The notes below the pieces were generated by a model, which searched no databases, was not told the DNA's origin, and saw nothing but the letters and a program-made list of their open reading frames with translations. This document shows, piece after piece, positions 30,900 to 38,088 of a DNA stretch of 42,276 nt. The stretch comes from Deltaproteobacteria bacterium (GTDB taxonomy: Bacteria; Myxococcota_A; Polyangia; Polyangiales; Ga0077539): positions 1-42,276 of the forward strand of contig JACRDB010000114.1 of assembly GCA_016218725.1 (NCBI GenBank), in the 5' to 3' direction. How positions within the stretch are numbered: the stretch's first letter is position 1; the number at the start of each line of letters is the position of its first letter. The position numbers were made by a program, and so were the translations under genes.

Positions 30900-31784
30900 C
30901 TAGCACACGCCATCCCACGCCGCATCCGCGGCCACCTCCAGCGGCACCTGGAAGTACCTCCGGCCGTTCTGGTGCTGCGGCGGAAGGTGCCCGGCGCGGA
31001 GGTTCACCTGGAGGCTCGGGTGCAGGAGCCTCGGCGCGGAGAGCCCCGCGTCCCGGCGCCGTCGTAGCGCCACGAAGGCCTCCCGCGTGGTGTCCCCCCG
31101 GAGGTGGATGTTCTTGCTCTTCTGCGCGGCCACGGTGGACTCCCAGCGCAGCGCGCGGCCGTCCGGGAGGTAGTCGTGGGCGGGCAAAAGCCGCGTCTCG
31201 TCCGGGAGCTGGTAGAGCCGGTCATGGATGGAGCGGTACAAGGTCGCCTCGTCGCCGCCCGGGAAGTCACAGCGCCCGGTGCCATAGTCCTCGATGAAGA
31301 GCGCGTCGCCGGTGAAGCACAGGTCGGCGATGCGGTACGACACACAGGCGGGCGTGTGCCCGGGGGTGGCGAGCACCTCCGCCGTGACGCTCCCGAAGGG
31401 CGCCACCTGGCCGTCCGCCAGGAGCGCGTCAAACTGCGACCCGTCCGCCGCGAGGGAGTCCCCGAGGTCATAGAGCGCCCGGAAGCGCGCCTGCACCTCG
31501 GTCACCGCCGAGCCGATGCACACCGGAGCCCCGCTCCACGCGCGAAGGGCCTGGGCCCCGGTGAGGTGGTCCGCGTGGCAGTGCGTCTCCAGGATCCCGC
31601 GAAGCGTGAGACCCCGGGCGCGCACAAAGGCCCACATCGGCTCCAGGGGCCGGGTGGAAACCCGGGAGGCCGCGGGGTCGTAATCCAGGACGGGGTCCAG
31701 CGCCACGGCGTCCGCGGTGTGGGGGTCCCAGACCACGTAGCTCAGGGTGTTGGTCACCGCGTCGAAGAAGTGCTGGTACTCCAT
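30900..31784 (-). CDS. MBL-fold metallo-hydrolase, persulfide dioxygenase/Blh-like
   Basis: The 294 residues carry the metal-binding motif ETHCHADHLTGA (His68, His70, Asp72, His73), further ligands in LATPGHTPACVSY and CFTGDALFIEDYGTGRCDFP, and LLPAHDYLPDGR. The opening (NTLSYVVWDPHTADAVALDP) and the GTGRCDF sequence are typical of ETHE1-like persulfide dioxygenases and Blh-type hydrolases acting in sulfide detoxification. The C-terminal part (LLHPSLQVNLRAGHLPPQ) is found in the Blh-like subgroup. No rhodanese is fused. It lies 11 bp before the coiled-coil gene, so it may head the operon that ends with DUF721. Confidence 0.85.
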   Translation of the reverse strand: MEYQHFFDAVTNTLSYVVWDPHTADAVALDPVLDYDPAASRVSTRPLEPMWAFVRARGLTLRGILETHCHADHLTGAQALRAWSGAPVCIGSAVTEVQARFRALYDLGDSLAADGSQFDALLADGQVAPFGSVTAEVLATPGHTPACVSYRIADLCFTGDALFIEDYGTGRCDFPGGDEATLYRSIHDRLYQLPDETRLLPAHDYLPDGRALRWESTVAAQKSKNIHLRGDTTREAFVALRRRRDAGLSAPRLLHPSLQVNLRAGHLPPQHQNGRRYFQVPLEVAADAAWDGVC

Positions 31785-31829
31785 CCTCGGGGCGCGTTTC
31801 TACTGCACCTCTGACACCCGCGCCAGCGC

Positions 31830-31858
31830 TTGACAGCGCGCGGCAACCGTTGGGTGAT
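31830..31858 (+). promoter_or_regulatory. Possible sigma70-type promoter
   Basis: A perfect TTGACA at 31830-31835 is followed after 17 bases by GGTGAT, a weak -10. The context (GCGCTTGACAG) is the same as in the tRNA-Asp promoter at 35245. If used, transcription would start very near ATG 31865, giving an almost leaderless mRNA for the acetyltransferase gene. Confidence 0.3.
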
Positions 31859-31864
31859 CGCTTC

Positions 31865-32368
31865 ATGACCCAAGCTTCTACGCTCCTGGTGCGCGCCTTC
31901 TCCGAGGGCGATGTCGCGCCCGCCAACGCGCTTACCAATCACTACATTGTCCATACGCCCATACATTTCGGGCTGGAGCCCTCCACGGACGAGGCCTTCC
32001 GGGCGCTGTGGGAGAAGGGCAGGGCGCGCTTCCCGTGGCTCGCCGCGGAGGTGCGAGGGGTCTTCGCGGGCTACTGCAAGGCAGGCACCTGGCGCGAGCG
32101 CGCGGCCTACGAGCGCACGGTGGAGACGGGCGTCTACGTGGAGGAGCGCTGCCGCGGGCGGGGCGTGGGCCTGGCGCTCTACGGCGCCCTCTTCGAGGCC
32201 CTTCGGGAGGGCGGGTTTCACGCGGTGGTGGCGGGGATCACCTTGCCCAACGAGGCCTCCGTGCGCCTCCACGAGCGGGCGGGGTTCTCCCCGGTGGGGG
32301 TGTTCCGGGAGGTGGGGCGCAAATTCGACCAATGGCACGACGTGGGCTTCTGGCAGCGGGGGCTCTAG
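31865..32368 (+). CDS. GNAT acetyltransferase of the phosphinothricin acetyltransferase type
   Basis: The 167 residues match the Pat/Bar-like group: LTNHYIVHTPIHFGLEPSTD, the core strand region GVFAGYCKAGTWRERAAYER, the acetyl-CoA-binding EERCRGRGVGLALYGALFEA, ITLPNEASVRLHERAGF and VGRKFDQWHDVGFWQR at the end. Such enzymes acetylate small amines such as phosphinothricin or methionine derivatives. ATG 31865 is supported by GGTGA about 7 bases upstream; a TTG at 31850 is less likely. The gene is divergent from the MBL hydrolase over an 80-bp gap and 45 bp before the 3-hydroxyacyl-CoA dehydrogenase gene. The true substrate is unknown. Confidence 0.87.
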   Translation: MTQASTLLVRAFSEGDVAPANALTNHYIVHTPIHFGLEPSTDEAFRALWEKGRARFPWLAAEVRGVFAGYCKAGTWRERAAYERTVETGVYVEERCRGRGVGLALYGALFEALREGGFHAVVAGITLPNEASVRLHERAGFSPVGVFREVGRKFDQWHDVGFWQRGL

Positions 32369-32413
32369 GAGCCCTTGACGGGTGGGGTGCAGGGGCGGTA
32401 CGCGCTCGGGGCG

Positions 32414-33277
32414 ATGGGCGAAGAACTCAAGGTGCTGGGCGTGCTGGGGGCGGGGCAGATGGGCGCGGGGATCGCGCAGGTGGCGGCCCAGGCGGGCTGG
32501 ACCGTGCGCCTCGCGGACGCCACGGAGGCCCTTGCCTCGGCGGGTCGGGAGCGGCTCCTCGGGCAGCTGCGGCGCCTGGTGGACAAGGGCAAGGCCACCG
32601 CGGACGAGCTCCTCGCGCTCGGGGAGCGGGTGGTGGCCGTGGGGGGCGTGGCGGACCTCGCGCCCTGCGACCTGGTGGTGGAGGCGGCCACGGAGAGGCT
32701 CGAGGTCAAGCTCGGGCTCTTCCGCGCGCTGGACGCGGCGGTCAAGCCCGGGGCGGTGCTGGCCAGCAACACCAGCAGCATCTCGATCACGCGCCTGGCG
32801 GCGGAGACCAGGCGCCCGGAGCGCGTGGTGGGGCTGCATTTCATGAACCCCGTGCCGGTGATGAAGCTCGTGGAGGTCATCCGCGCGCTCCAGACCAGCG
32901 AGGACACGTACCAGACCGCGCTGGCCGTGGCGCGCCGGATGAACAAGACCACCATCACCGCGCGGGACGCGCCGGGGTTCCTGGTGAACCGCATGCTGAT
33001 CCCGTTCTTGAACGAGGCGATCTTCGCGCTGGAGTCGGGGGTGGGGAGCCCGCAGGACATTGACACCGGGGCGAAGCTCGGGCTCAACCACCCGCTCGGG
33101 CCGCTGGAGCTGGCGGACCTGATCGGTTTGGACACGGTGCTGTCCATCGCCGAGGTGCTCCAGCGGGACCTCGGGGACGACAAGTACCGACCGCCCGCGC
33201 TCCTGCGCAACCACGTGGCGGCGGGCTGGCTGGGCCGCAAGAGCGGCCGGGGCTTCTACACCTACGAGAAGAAATAG
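32414..33277 (+). CDS. 3-hydroxybutyryl-CoA dehydrogenase-like enzyme
   Basis: It oxidises 3-hydroxyacyl-CoA to 3-oxoacyl-CoA with NAD(P), acting in short-chain beta-oxidation or butyrate metabolism. The 287 residues have the Rossmann motif GVLGAGQMGAGIAQ, ASNTSSISIT, the catalytic His142 in GLHFMNPVPVMKLVEVI, and the C-terminal domain with RDAPGFLVNRMLIPFLNEAI and LGLNHPLGPLELADLIGLD, ending in GWLGRKSGRGFYTYEKK. ATG 32414 is chosen as the start nearest the fold; upstream in-frame GTG or TTG codons exist. Next come the crotonase gene after 7 bp and the acyl-CoA dehydrogenase gene. Known names for such genes are hbd, fadB2 or paaH; I leave the symbol open. Confidence 0.93.
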   Translation: MGEELKVLGVLGAGQMGAGIAQVAAQAGWTVRLADATEALASAGRERLLGQLRRLVDKGKATADELLALGERVVAVGGVADLAPCDLVVEAATERLEVKLGLFRALDAAVKPGAVLASNTSSISITRLAAETRRPERVVGLHFMNPVPVMKLVEVIRALQTSEDTYQTALAVARRMNKTTITARDAPGFLVNRMLIPFLNEAIFALESGVGSPQDIDTGAKLGLNHPLGPLELADLIGLDTVLSIAEVLQRDLGDDKYRPPALLRNHVAAGWLGRKSGRGFYTYEKK

Positions 33278-33284
33278 GCCGTCC

Positions 33285-34061
33285 ATGGAAGCGGAAATCG
33301 TCAAGGTCGCCATCGACGGGGACGTCGCCACGGTGACGGTCCACCGCCCGGAGAAGCTCAACGCGCTCAACGGCGAGGTGCTGGAGGCGCTCTTGAAGGT
33401 CTTCTGCGCGCTCAACGTGCGGTGCTGCGTGCTGACCGGCGCAGGGGACAAGGCCTTCGTGGCCGGCGCGGACATCGCCCAGATGGCGAAGTACACCGCC
33501 GAGGAGGCCGTGCGCTTCGCGCGGCTGGGCCATCACCTGGGGGCCGTGATGGCCGAGGTGCCGTACCCGATCCTCGCGGCGGTCAACGGCTTCTGCCTCG
33601 GGGGAGGGTGCGAGCTGGCGCTGTGCTGCGACCTGATCCTGGCGAGCGACCGGGCGAAGTTCGCGCAGCCCGAGGTGGGCCTCGGGGTGATCCCGGGCTT
33701 CGGCGGGACCCAGCGCCTGGCTCGCAGGGTGGGCGTGGGCAAGGCGCGGGAGCTGATCTATGTGGGACACACGGTGGACGCGCAGGAGGCCCTGGCGATG
33801 GGCCTCGCGGACCGGGTGTACCCCCACGAGCAGCTCCTGCCCGAGGCGCTGGCCATGGCCGGGAGGATCGCCCGCAACGCCCCGCTGGCGGTGGCCCACG
33901 CCAAGCGCGTGCTCCACACCGGGGAGAACGTCCCGCTGGCGGTGGCGCGGGAGCTCGAGGTGCAGGCCTTCGGGCTGTGCTTCGCCACCGAGGACCAGAA
34001 GCGCGGGATGCAGACCTTCCTGGAGAGCCCGAAGGCCCCCAGGACCTTCGTGGGACGCTGA
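33285..34061 (+). CDS. Enoyl-CoA hydratase (crotonase family)
   Basis: It hydrates 2-enoyl-CoA to 3-hydroxyacyl-CoA. The 258 residues show VHRPEKLNALNGEV, the oxyanion-hole segment DKAFVAGADIAQMA, and both catalytic Glu positions: GGGCELALCCDLIL and FAQPEVGLGVIPGFGGTQRL. The end (EDQKRGMQTFLESPKAPRTF) is typical. It lies between a 3-hydroxyacyl-CoA dehydrogenase and an acyl-CoA dehydrogenase with gaps of 7 and 13 bp. Together they form three of the four beta-oxidation steps; the thiolase is absent from the window. Confidence 0.94.
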   Translation: MEAEIVKVAIDGDVATVTVHRPEKLNALNGEVLEALLKVFCALNVRCCVLTGAGDKAFVAGADIAQMAKYTAEEAVRFARLGHHLGAVMAEVPYPILAAVNGFCLGGGCELALCCDLILASDRAKFAQPEVGLGVIPGFGGTQRLARRVGVGKARELIYVGHTVDAQEALAMGLADRVYPHEQLLPEALAMAGRIARNAPLAVAHAKRVLHTGENVPLAVARELEVQAFGLCFATEDQKRGMQTFLESPKAPRTFVGR

Positions 34062-34074
34062 AGGAGAGAGAGCC

Positions 34075-35217
<1,143 letters not shown>

Positions 35218-35220
35218 AAG

Positions 35221-35236
35221 GGACCCTTTGGGGTCC
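35221..35236 (+). terminator. Short hairpin after the acyl-CoA dehydrogenase gene
   Basis: GGACCC and GGGTCC form a 6-bp stem with a TTTG loop, beginning 4 bases after the stop codon. There is no clear U-run, so it may act as an mRNA 3' end or a weak terminator before the tRNA promoter. Confidence 0.35.
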
Positions 35237-35244
35237 GGTTGCGC

Positions 35245-35273
35245 TTGACAGGGAGGGGGAGGCGCGGTAGAGA
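35245..35273 (+). promoter_or_regulatory. Promoter of tRNA-Asp
   Basis: A perfect -35 box TTGACA (35245-35250), a 17-base spacer and a weak -10 (TAGAGA, 35268-35273) lie about 40 bp before the tRNA. The expected transcript start near 35280 leaves a short 5' leader that RNase P would remove. Confidence 0.5.
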
Positions 35274-35312
35274 GCCCATCCCTCCTGCGGAGCCGTAGGG
35301 CCCGGCGGGTGA

Positions 35313-35389
<77 letters not shown>

Positions 35390-35393
35390 GAGT

Positions 35394-35433
35394 GAAAGAC
35401 CCCGTGAGGCAAGCGCGCTTCACGGGGTCTTTC
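35394..35433. terminator. Strong bidirectional intrinsic terminator after tRNA-Asp
   Basis: A perfect 14-bp stem (35394-35407 with 35420-35433) encloses a 12-base loop, 4 bases after the encoded CCA. The stem base holds AAAG and CTTT, so each strand ends the hairpin with a short T run. It should stop tRNA transcription and also transcripts coming from the other direction. Confidence 0.85.
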
Positions 35434-35510
35434 CATTTCGGCGCCGTGTGCGCCGGAGTCCGCGCCGTCAGGTTACTGTGGGTCCAGACACCTGCTGGAG
35501 GAGGACCGTC

Positions 35511-36185
35511 GTGACCATGACACCAGGGCTCCGCAAGCTCGCGCTCACCGCGCATCTCACGTTCTCGGTCGGGTGGATCGGCGCGGTGGTCGCCTACCTG
35601 GCCCTCTTGGTCGCCGCCGTGACCAGCCGGGACGTACTGACCCTGCGTTCGGCGTGGATCGCGCTGCGCCTGGTGGGCCTCTACGCCATCGCCCCCCTGG
35701 CCCTGGCCTCGCTGCTGACCGGGCTCGTCATGGCGCTCGGCACCCGGTGGGGACTCTTTCGGCACTACTGGGTCCTGGCGTCGCTCGCGCTCACCTTGCT
35801 CGCCAACGCGGTGCTCCTGCGGCACTTGCAGACCGTGAGCCACTTCGCGGGCGTCGCGGCCGCCGCGGACAGCGCGGACGTTGGCACTCTCCGTGGGGTG
35901 CTCCCCGCCGAGCTCCTCCACGCCGGCGTGGGGCTGGTGGTGCTGCTCGTGATCGAGGCGCTGAATGTCTTCAAGCCGCAGGGGCTCACCGAGCATGGGC
36001 GGCGATGGCAACTGGAGGGCTCGACGGCGGACCGGCCGGGGCTCCCGGGACCTGCTCCGGCGGCGAGCGAGATTTCCCTGGGAGGCCCGCCGCGCTGGGT
36101 GTACGCCGTGGGCATCCACGCCGTCGGAGTGGTGCTGCTCCTCGCGGCCCTGCACGTCGCCGGGGGCGGCATGCGGAGCCACTGA
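35511..36185 (+). CDS. DUF2269-like integral membrane protein
   Basis: The 224-residue protein has four or five transmembrane helices: LTFSVGWIGAVVAYLALLVA, LRLVGLYAIAPLALASLLTG, WVLASLALTLLANAVLLR, AGVGLVVLLVIEAL, and VYAVGIHAVGVVLLLAALHV near the C-terminus, with a polar loop before the last. The N-terminal TAHLTFSVGWIGA and the segment TGLVMALGTRWGLFRHYWVL are typical of a small, widespread family in high-GC bacteria often labelled DUF2269-like. Function is unknown. GTG 35511 is chosen because AGGAGG (35499-35504) lies 6 bases upstream; ATG 35517 would be 12 away. The acetyltransferase gene follows about 40 bp downstream. Confidence 0.75.
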   Translation: MTMTPGLRKLALTAHLTFSVGWIGAVVAYLALLVAAVTSRDVLTLRSAWIALRLVGLYAIAPLALASLLTGLVMALGTRWGLFRHYWVLASLALTLLANAVLLRHLQTVSHFAGVAAAADSADVGTLRGVLPAELLHAGVGLVVLLVIEALNVFKPQGLTEHGRRWQLEGSTADRPGLPGPAPAASEISLGGPPRWVYAVGIHAVGVVLLLAALHVAGGGMRSH

Positions 36186-36226
36186 GCCATGCGCGCTCCA
36201 CGCTGCGCTGGGCGGCGGGCGTGACG

Positions 36227-36832
36227 ATGACCGTAGAGCTCCGCGAGGAGTCGCCGGCCACGCTCGCGGACTACGCGGGCGTGCCGATCGCCTTCGAGGT
36301 CGGGGAGCGGCTCGCCGTCGTCGCGCCGGACGCCGGTCTTGGAGGACTCCAGCTCCTCGCCGAGCGCGTCACGCCATCGTACATCAAGGACTACGACGCC
36401 GACTCGGAGAACCACCCCACGGCGTGGCCGAAGCGCTTTGATCTCTCGCGTTGGGGGATCCTCGCGGCGTGGTCCGGCGACGCGCGGGTGGGCGGCGCCG
36501 TGGTCGCGTGGGGCACGCAGGGCCTGGACCTCCTCGATGGCCGCCCGGACCTCAGCGTCCTCTGGGACCTGCGCGTCGCGCCAGCCTGGCGGGGGCGTGG
36601 CGTCGGCGCGGCGCTCTTCCGAGCGGCCGAGGCGTGGTCCGTCGCGCGCGGCGCGCGCTGGCTGAAGGTCGAGACGCAGAACATCAACGTGAGGGCGTGT
36701 CGCTTCTACGCCCGCCAGGGGTGCGTGTTGGGCGCGCTGCATCGCTTCGCATACCCTGCGCTCCCCGACGAGGTGCAGCTCCTCTGGTACAAGCGCCTGG
36801 CGCTCGTGGGCGATTGCCCTGGAGGTGCTTGA
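36227..36832 (+). CDS. GNAT acetyltransferase resembling streptothricin acetyltransferase (SatA)
   Basis: The 201 residues fit the GNAT fold. The middle contains SVLWDLRVAPAWRGRGVGAA (acetyl-CoA loop RGRGVGAALF), and the end has WLKVETQNINVRACRFYARQ and GCVLGALHRFAYPALPDEVQ, closely following the pattern of SatA/Sat4 enzymes (ETQ-x-N-x2-ACRFY, then LGA). These acetylate streptothricin-type antibiotics, but chromosomal members may act on other amines. ATG 36227 is taken; GTG 36221 is in frame. It sits 41 bp after the membrane-protein gene. Confidence 0.82.
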   Translation: MTVELREESPATLADYAGVPIAFEVGERLAVVAPDAGLGGLQLLAERVTPSYIKDYDADSENHPTAWPKRFDLSRWGILAAWSGDARVGGAVVAWGTQGLDLLDGRPDLSVLWDLRVAPAWRGRGVGAALFRAAEAWSVARGARWLKVETQNINVRACRFYARQGCVLGALHRFAYPALPDEVQLLWYKRLALVGDCPGGA

Positions 36833-36939
36833 CGGCGGTCATCCCGGAGGACCCTGAGCGGGACCTTCGGAGCGTAGCCTCACTCCCCGGATGGACGAGA
36901 GGGCGATCCTCGAGGCGGTCTACCGCGGGGTGGACGGCG

Positions 36940-37695
36940 CTACAACAGCCCGCCGACGCCCACGGTGAGGCCGCCCTCGGTGGGTCGGAGCGTGGGAGCC
37001 CAGCGCAGCCTCGCCGAGGGCAGGGGCTCCCGGAGGTGCCGCTGGTCGTTGGACAGCTCGTACCCGAGCACCGCGCCCGTCGCCGACAGCCCGAAGGCCA
37101 GCACCACTCCGAGGATCGTCACGGCGTCGCACAGGGACTCGGTGGAAGCAGAGTCGCACGAGCGTCCGAGGCCGAAGAGCACCAGGTTGCCCGCGAGGTT
37201 CCCCCCGAGGGTCCCCAGGAGCGACCAGCCGTAGCCCCCGTTTCCTCCGCGCGCCCTGCCCGCCAGCACCACCCCGAGCGGCTGTCCGAAGGTGTAGGCC
37301 AGGCTCGCGAACAACGCGATGCGGATCGTCCGATCAATGGAGCTGGCAATGGCGGTCCCGAGGTCCCCCGAGGTCGAGGGCGGAATCGCCGCCGCGGTGA
37401 GGAGGCCCGCGACAAGGGCGAAGCCCGTCCCCATGCCGAGGCCCGCCAGGCCCTCCAGGAGGTACCGAGCGCCCGGCGACGGGTCGTAGCGGACCTCCGG
37501 GGGGAAGACCACCCTCCGCCCAAGCAGCTCCGTCGAACTCCCGACGCTCGGCGGGGGCGCCGTCCACGGCGATGGGGTGTCCGGTGGCGGTGGCGGCGCC
37601 GCGGTGGGCTGGGCCTCCGCCGAGGACGCCACCAGCAGCAATGCTAGAGCGACCAGCACCGAACCTCCCGTCCTCGCCCTCCAGTCCCTCGCCAT
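36940..37695 (-). CDS. Exported membrane protein of unknown function
   Basis: The 251-residue protein starts with a signal-like segment (SVLVALALLLVASSAEA) and a Pro-rich spacer. Several hydrophobic stretches follow: YLLEGLAGLGMGTGFALVAG, IRIALFASLAYTFGQPLGVV, YGWSLLGTLGGNLAGNLVLF and AVTILGVVLAFGLSATGAVL. Gly-rich packing suggests helices of a membrane protein. The only Cys pair (RSCDSASTESLCDA) is probably a disulfide in a loop. The family is common in myxobacteria as uncharacterised exported proteins. ATG 37695 has GGAGG about 6 bases upstream. It is divergent from the giant Cys-rich lipoprotein over a 393-bp gap. Confidence 0.68.
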   Translation of the reverse strand: MARDWRARTGGSVLVALALLLVASSAEAQPTAAPPPPPDTPSPWTAPPPSVGSSTELLGRRVVFPPEVRYDPSPGARYLLEGLAGLGMGTGFALVAGLLTAAAIPPSTSGDLGTAIASSIDRTIRIALFASLAYTFGQPLGVVLAGRARGGNGGYGWSLLGTLGGNLAGNLVLFGLGRSCDSASTESLCDAVTILGVVLAFGLSATGAVLGYELSNDQRHLREPLPSARLRWAPTLRPTEGGLTVGVGGLL

Positions 37696-37784
37696 CGTGG
37701 TCCTCCAGCAGCCTGAGCCTACCCCCGAGGACCCGAAACGACCCGCGCAGAAACCCCGCAGGGGACCGCGGCGTTTTGCCGCAT

Positions 37785-37804
37785 ACCGGGTCCTCCTGCC
37801 CGGT
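37785..37804. promoter_or_regulatory. 6-bp stem hairpin near the start of the exported-protein gene
   Basis: ACCGGG and CCCGGT flank an 8-base spacer. The hairpin lies about 90 bp upstream of the minus-strand gene start at 37695, beside a second small stem (GCGGC/GCCGC around 37770-37782). It may be part of an mRNA leader or an operator; evidence is weak. Confidence 0.25.
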
Positions 37805-37887
37805 AGGTCTCCCGTTCCTGGTGTGGGTGTTCGTACGTAACTATGCATAACTACAAGCAATTGCGCCACACGGTCGCCATGAAGTGG

Positions 37888-37906
37888 TTTGCATGGCTTA
37901 TGCAAA
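37888..37906. promoter_or_regulatory. Palindromic candidate operator
   Basis: TTTGCAT and ATGCAAA form a perfect 7-bp inverted repeat around 5 bases (GGCTT) in the AT-rich gap upstream of the giant lipoprotein gene. Size and spacing fit a site for a dimeric helix-turn-helix regulator. Confidence 0.45.
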
Positions 37907-37924
37907 ATTTGCGTAATAGACCAA

Positions 37925-37942
37925 AACTTGCATGGGCAAGTT
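37925..37942. promoter_or_regulatory. Second palindromic candidate operator
   Basis: AACTTGC and GCAAGTT form a perfect 7-bp inverted repeat around ATGG. It is centred about 37 bp (3.5 helical turns) from the first palindrome and shares the TTGC/GCAA half-site core with it. Confidence 0.45.
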
Positions 37943-38088
37943 GATCATTGTTTTTCCATGATTTTTTCAATCTTCTTCAATTTATCTGGATATGGCACGA
38001 TCAATGCGACAGAAGAGGGGATCGCCCCTTCGGGACGCTTCGGGGGGTGGGATGGTCCAACAACCAGAGGCGTCGAGGAGACTCCGGG

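Larger units (their letters stand above)
37696..38088. other. 393-bp intergenic region with an AT-rich core
   Basis: No gene is seen. The first part is GC-rich with small hairpins. From about 37830 to 38010 the base composition shifts strongly to A+T, with T-rich runs near 37950-37985, which is exceptional for this window. Repeated TTGC/TGCA words and two perfect inverted repeats suggest a regulated promoter for the giant lipoprotein gene. A ribosome site (GAGGAG, 38075-38080) stands 8 bases before its ATG. Confidence 0.6.

Noticed and set aside
35434..37695. Genomic island integrated at tRNA-Asp
   Set aside because: No integrase and no repeat of the tRNA 3' end was seen downstream, and the genes keep the usual GC content.
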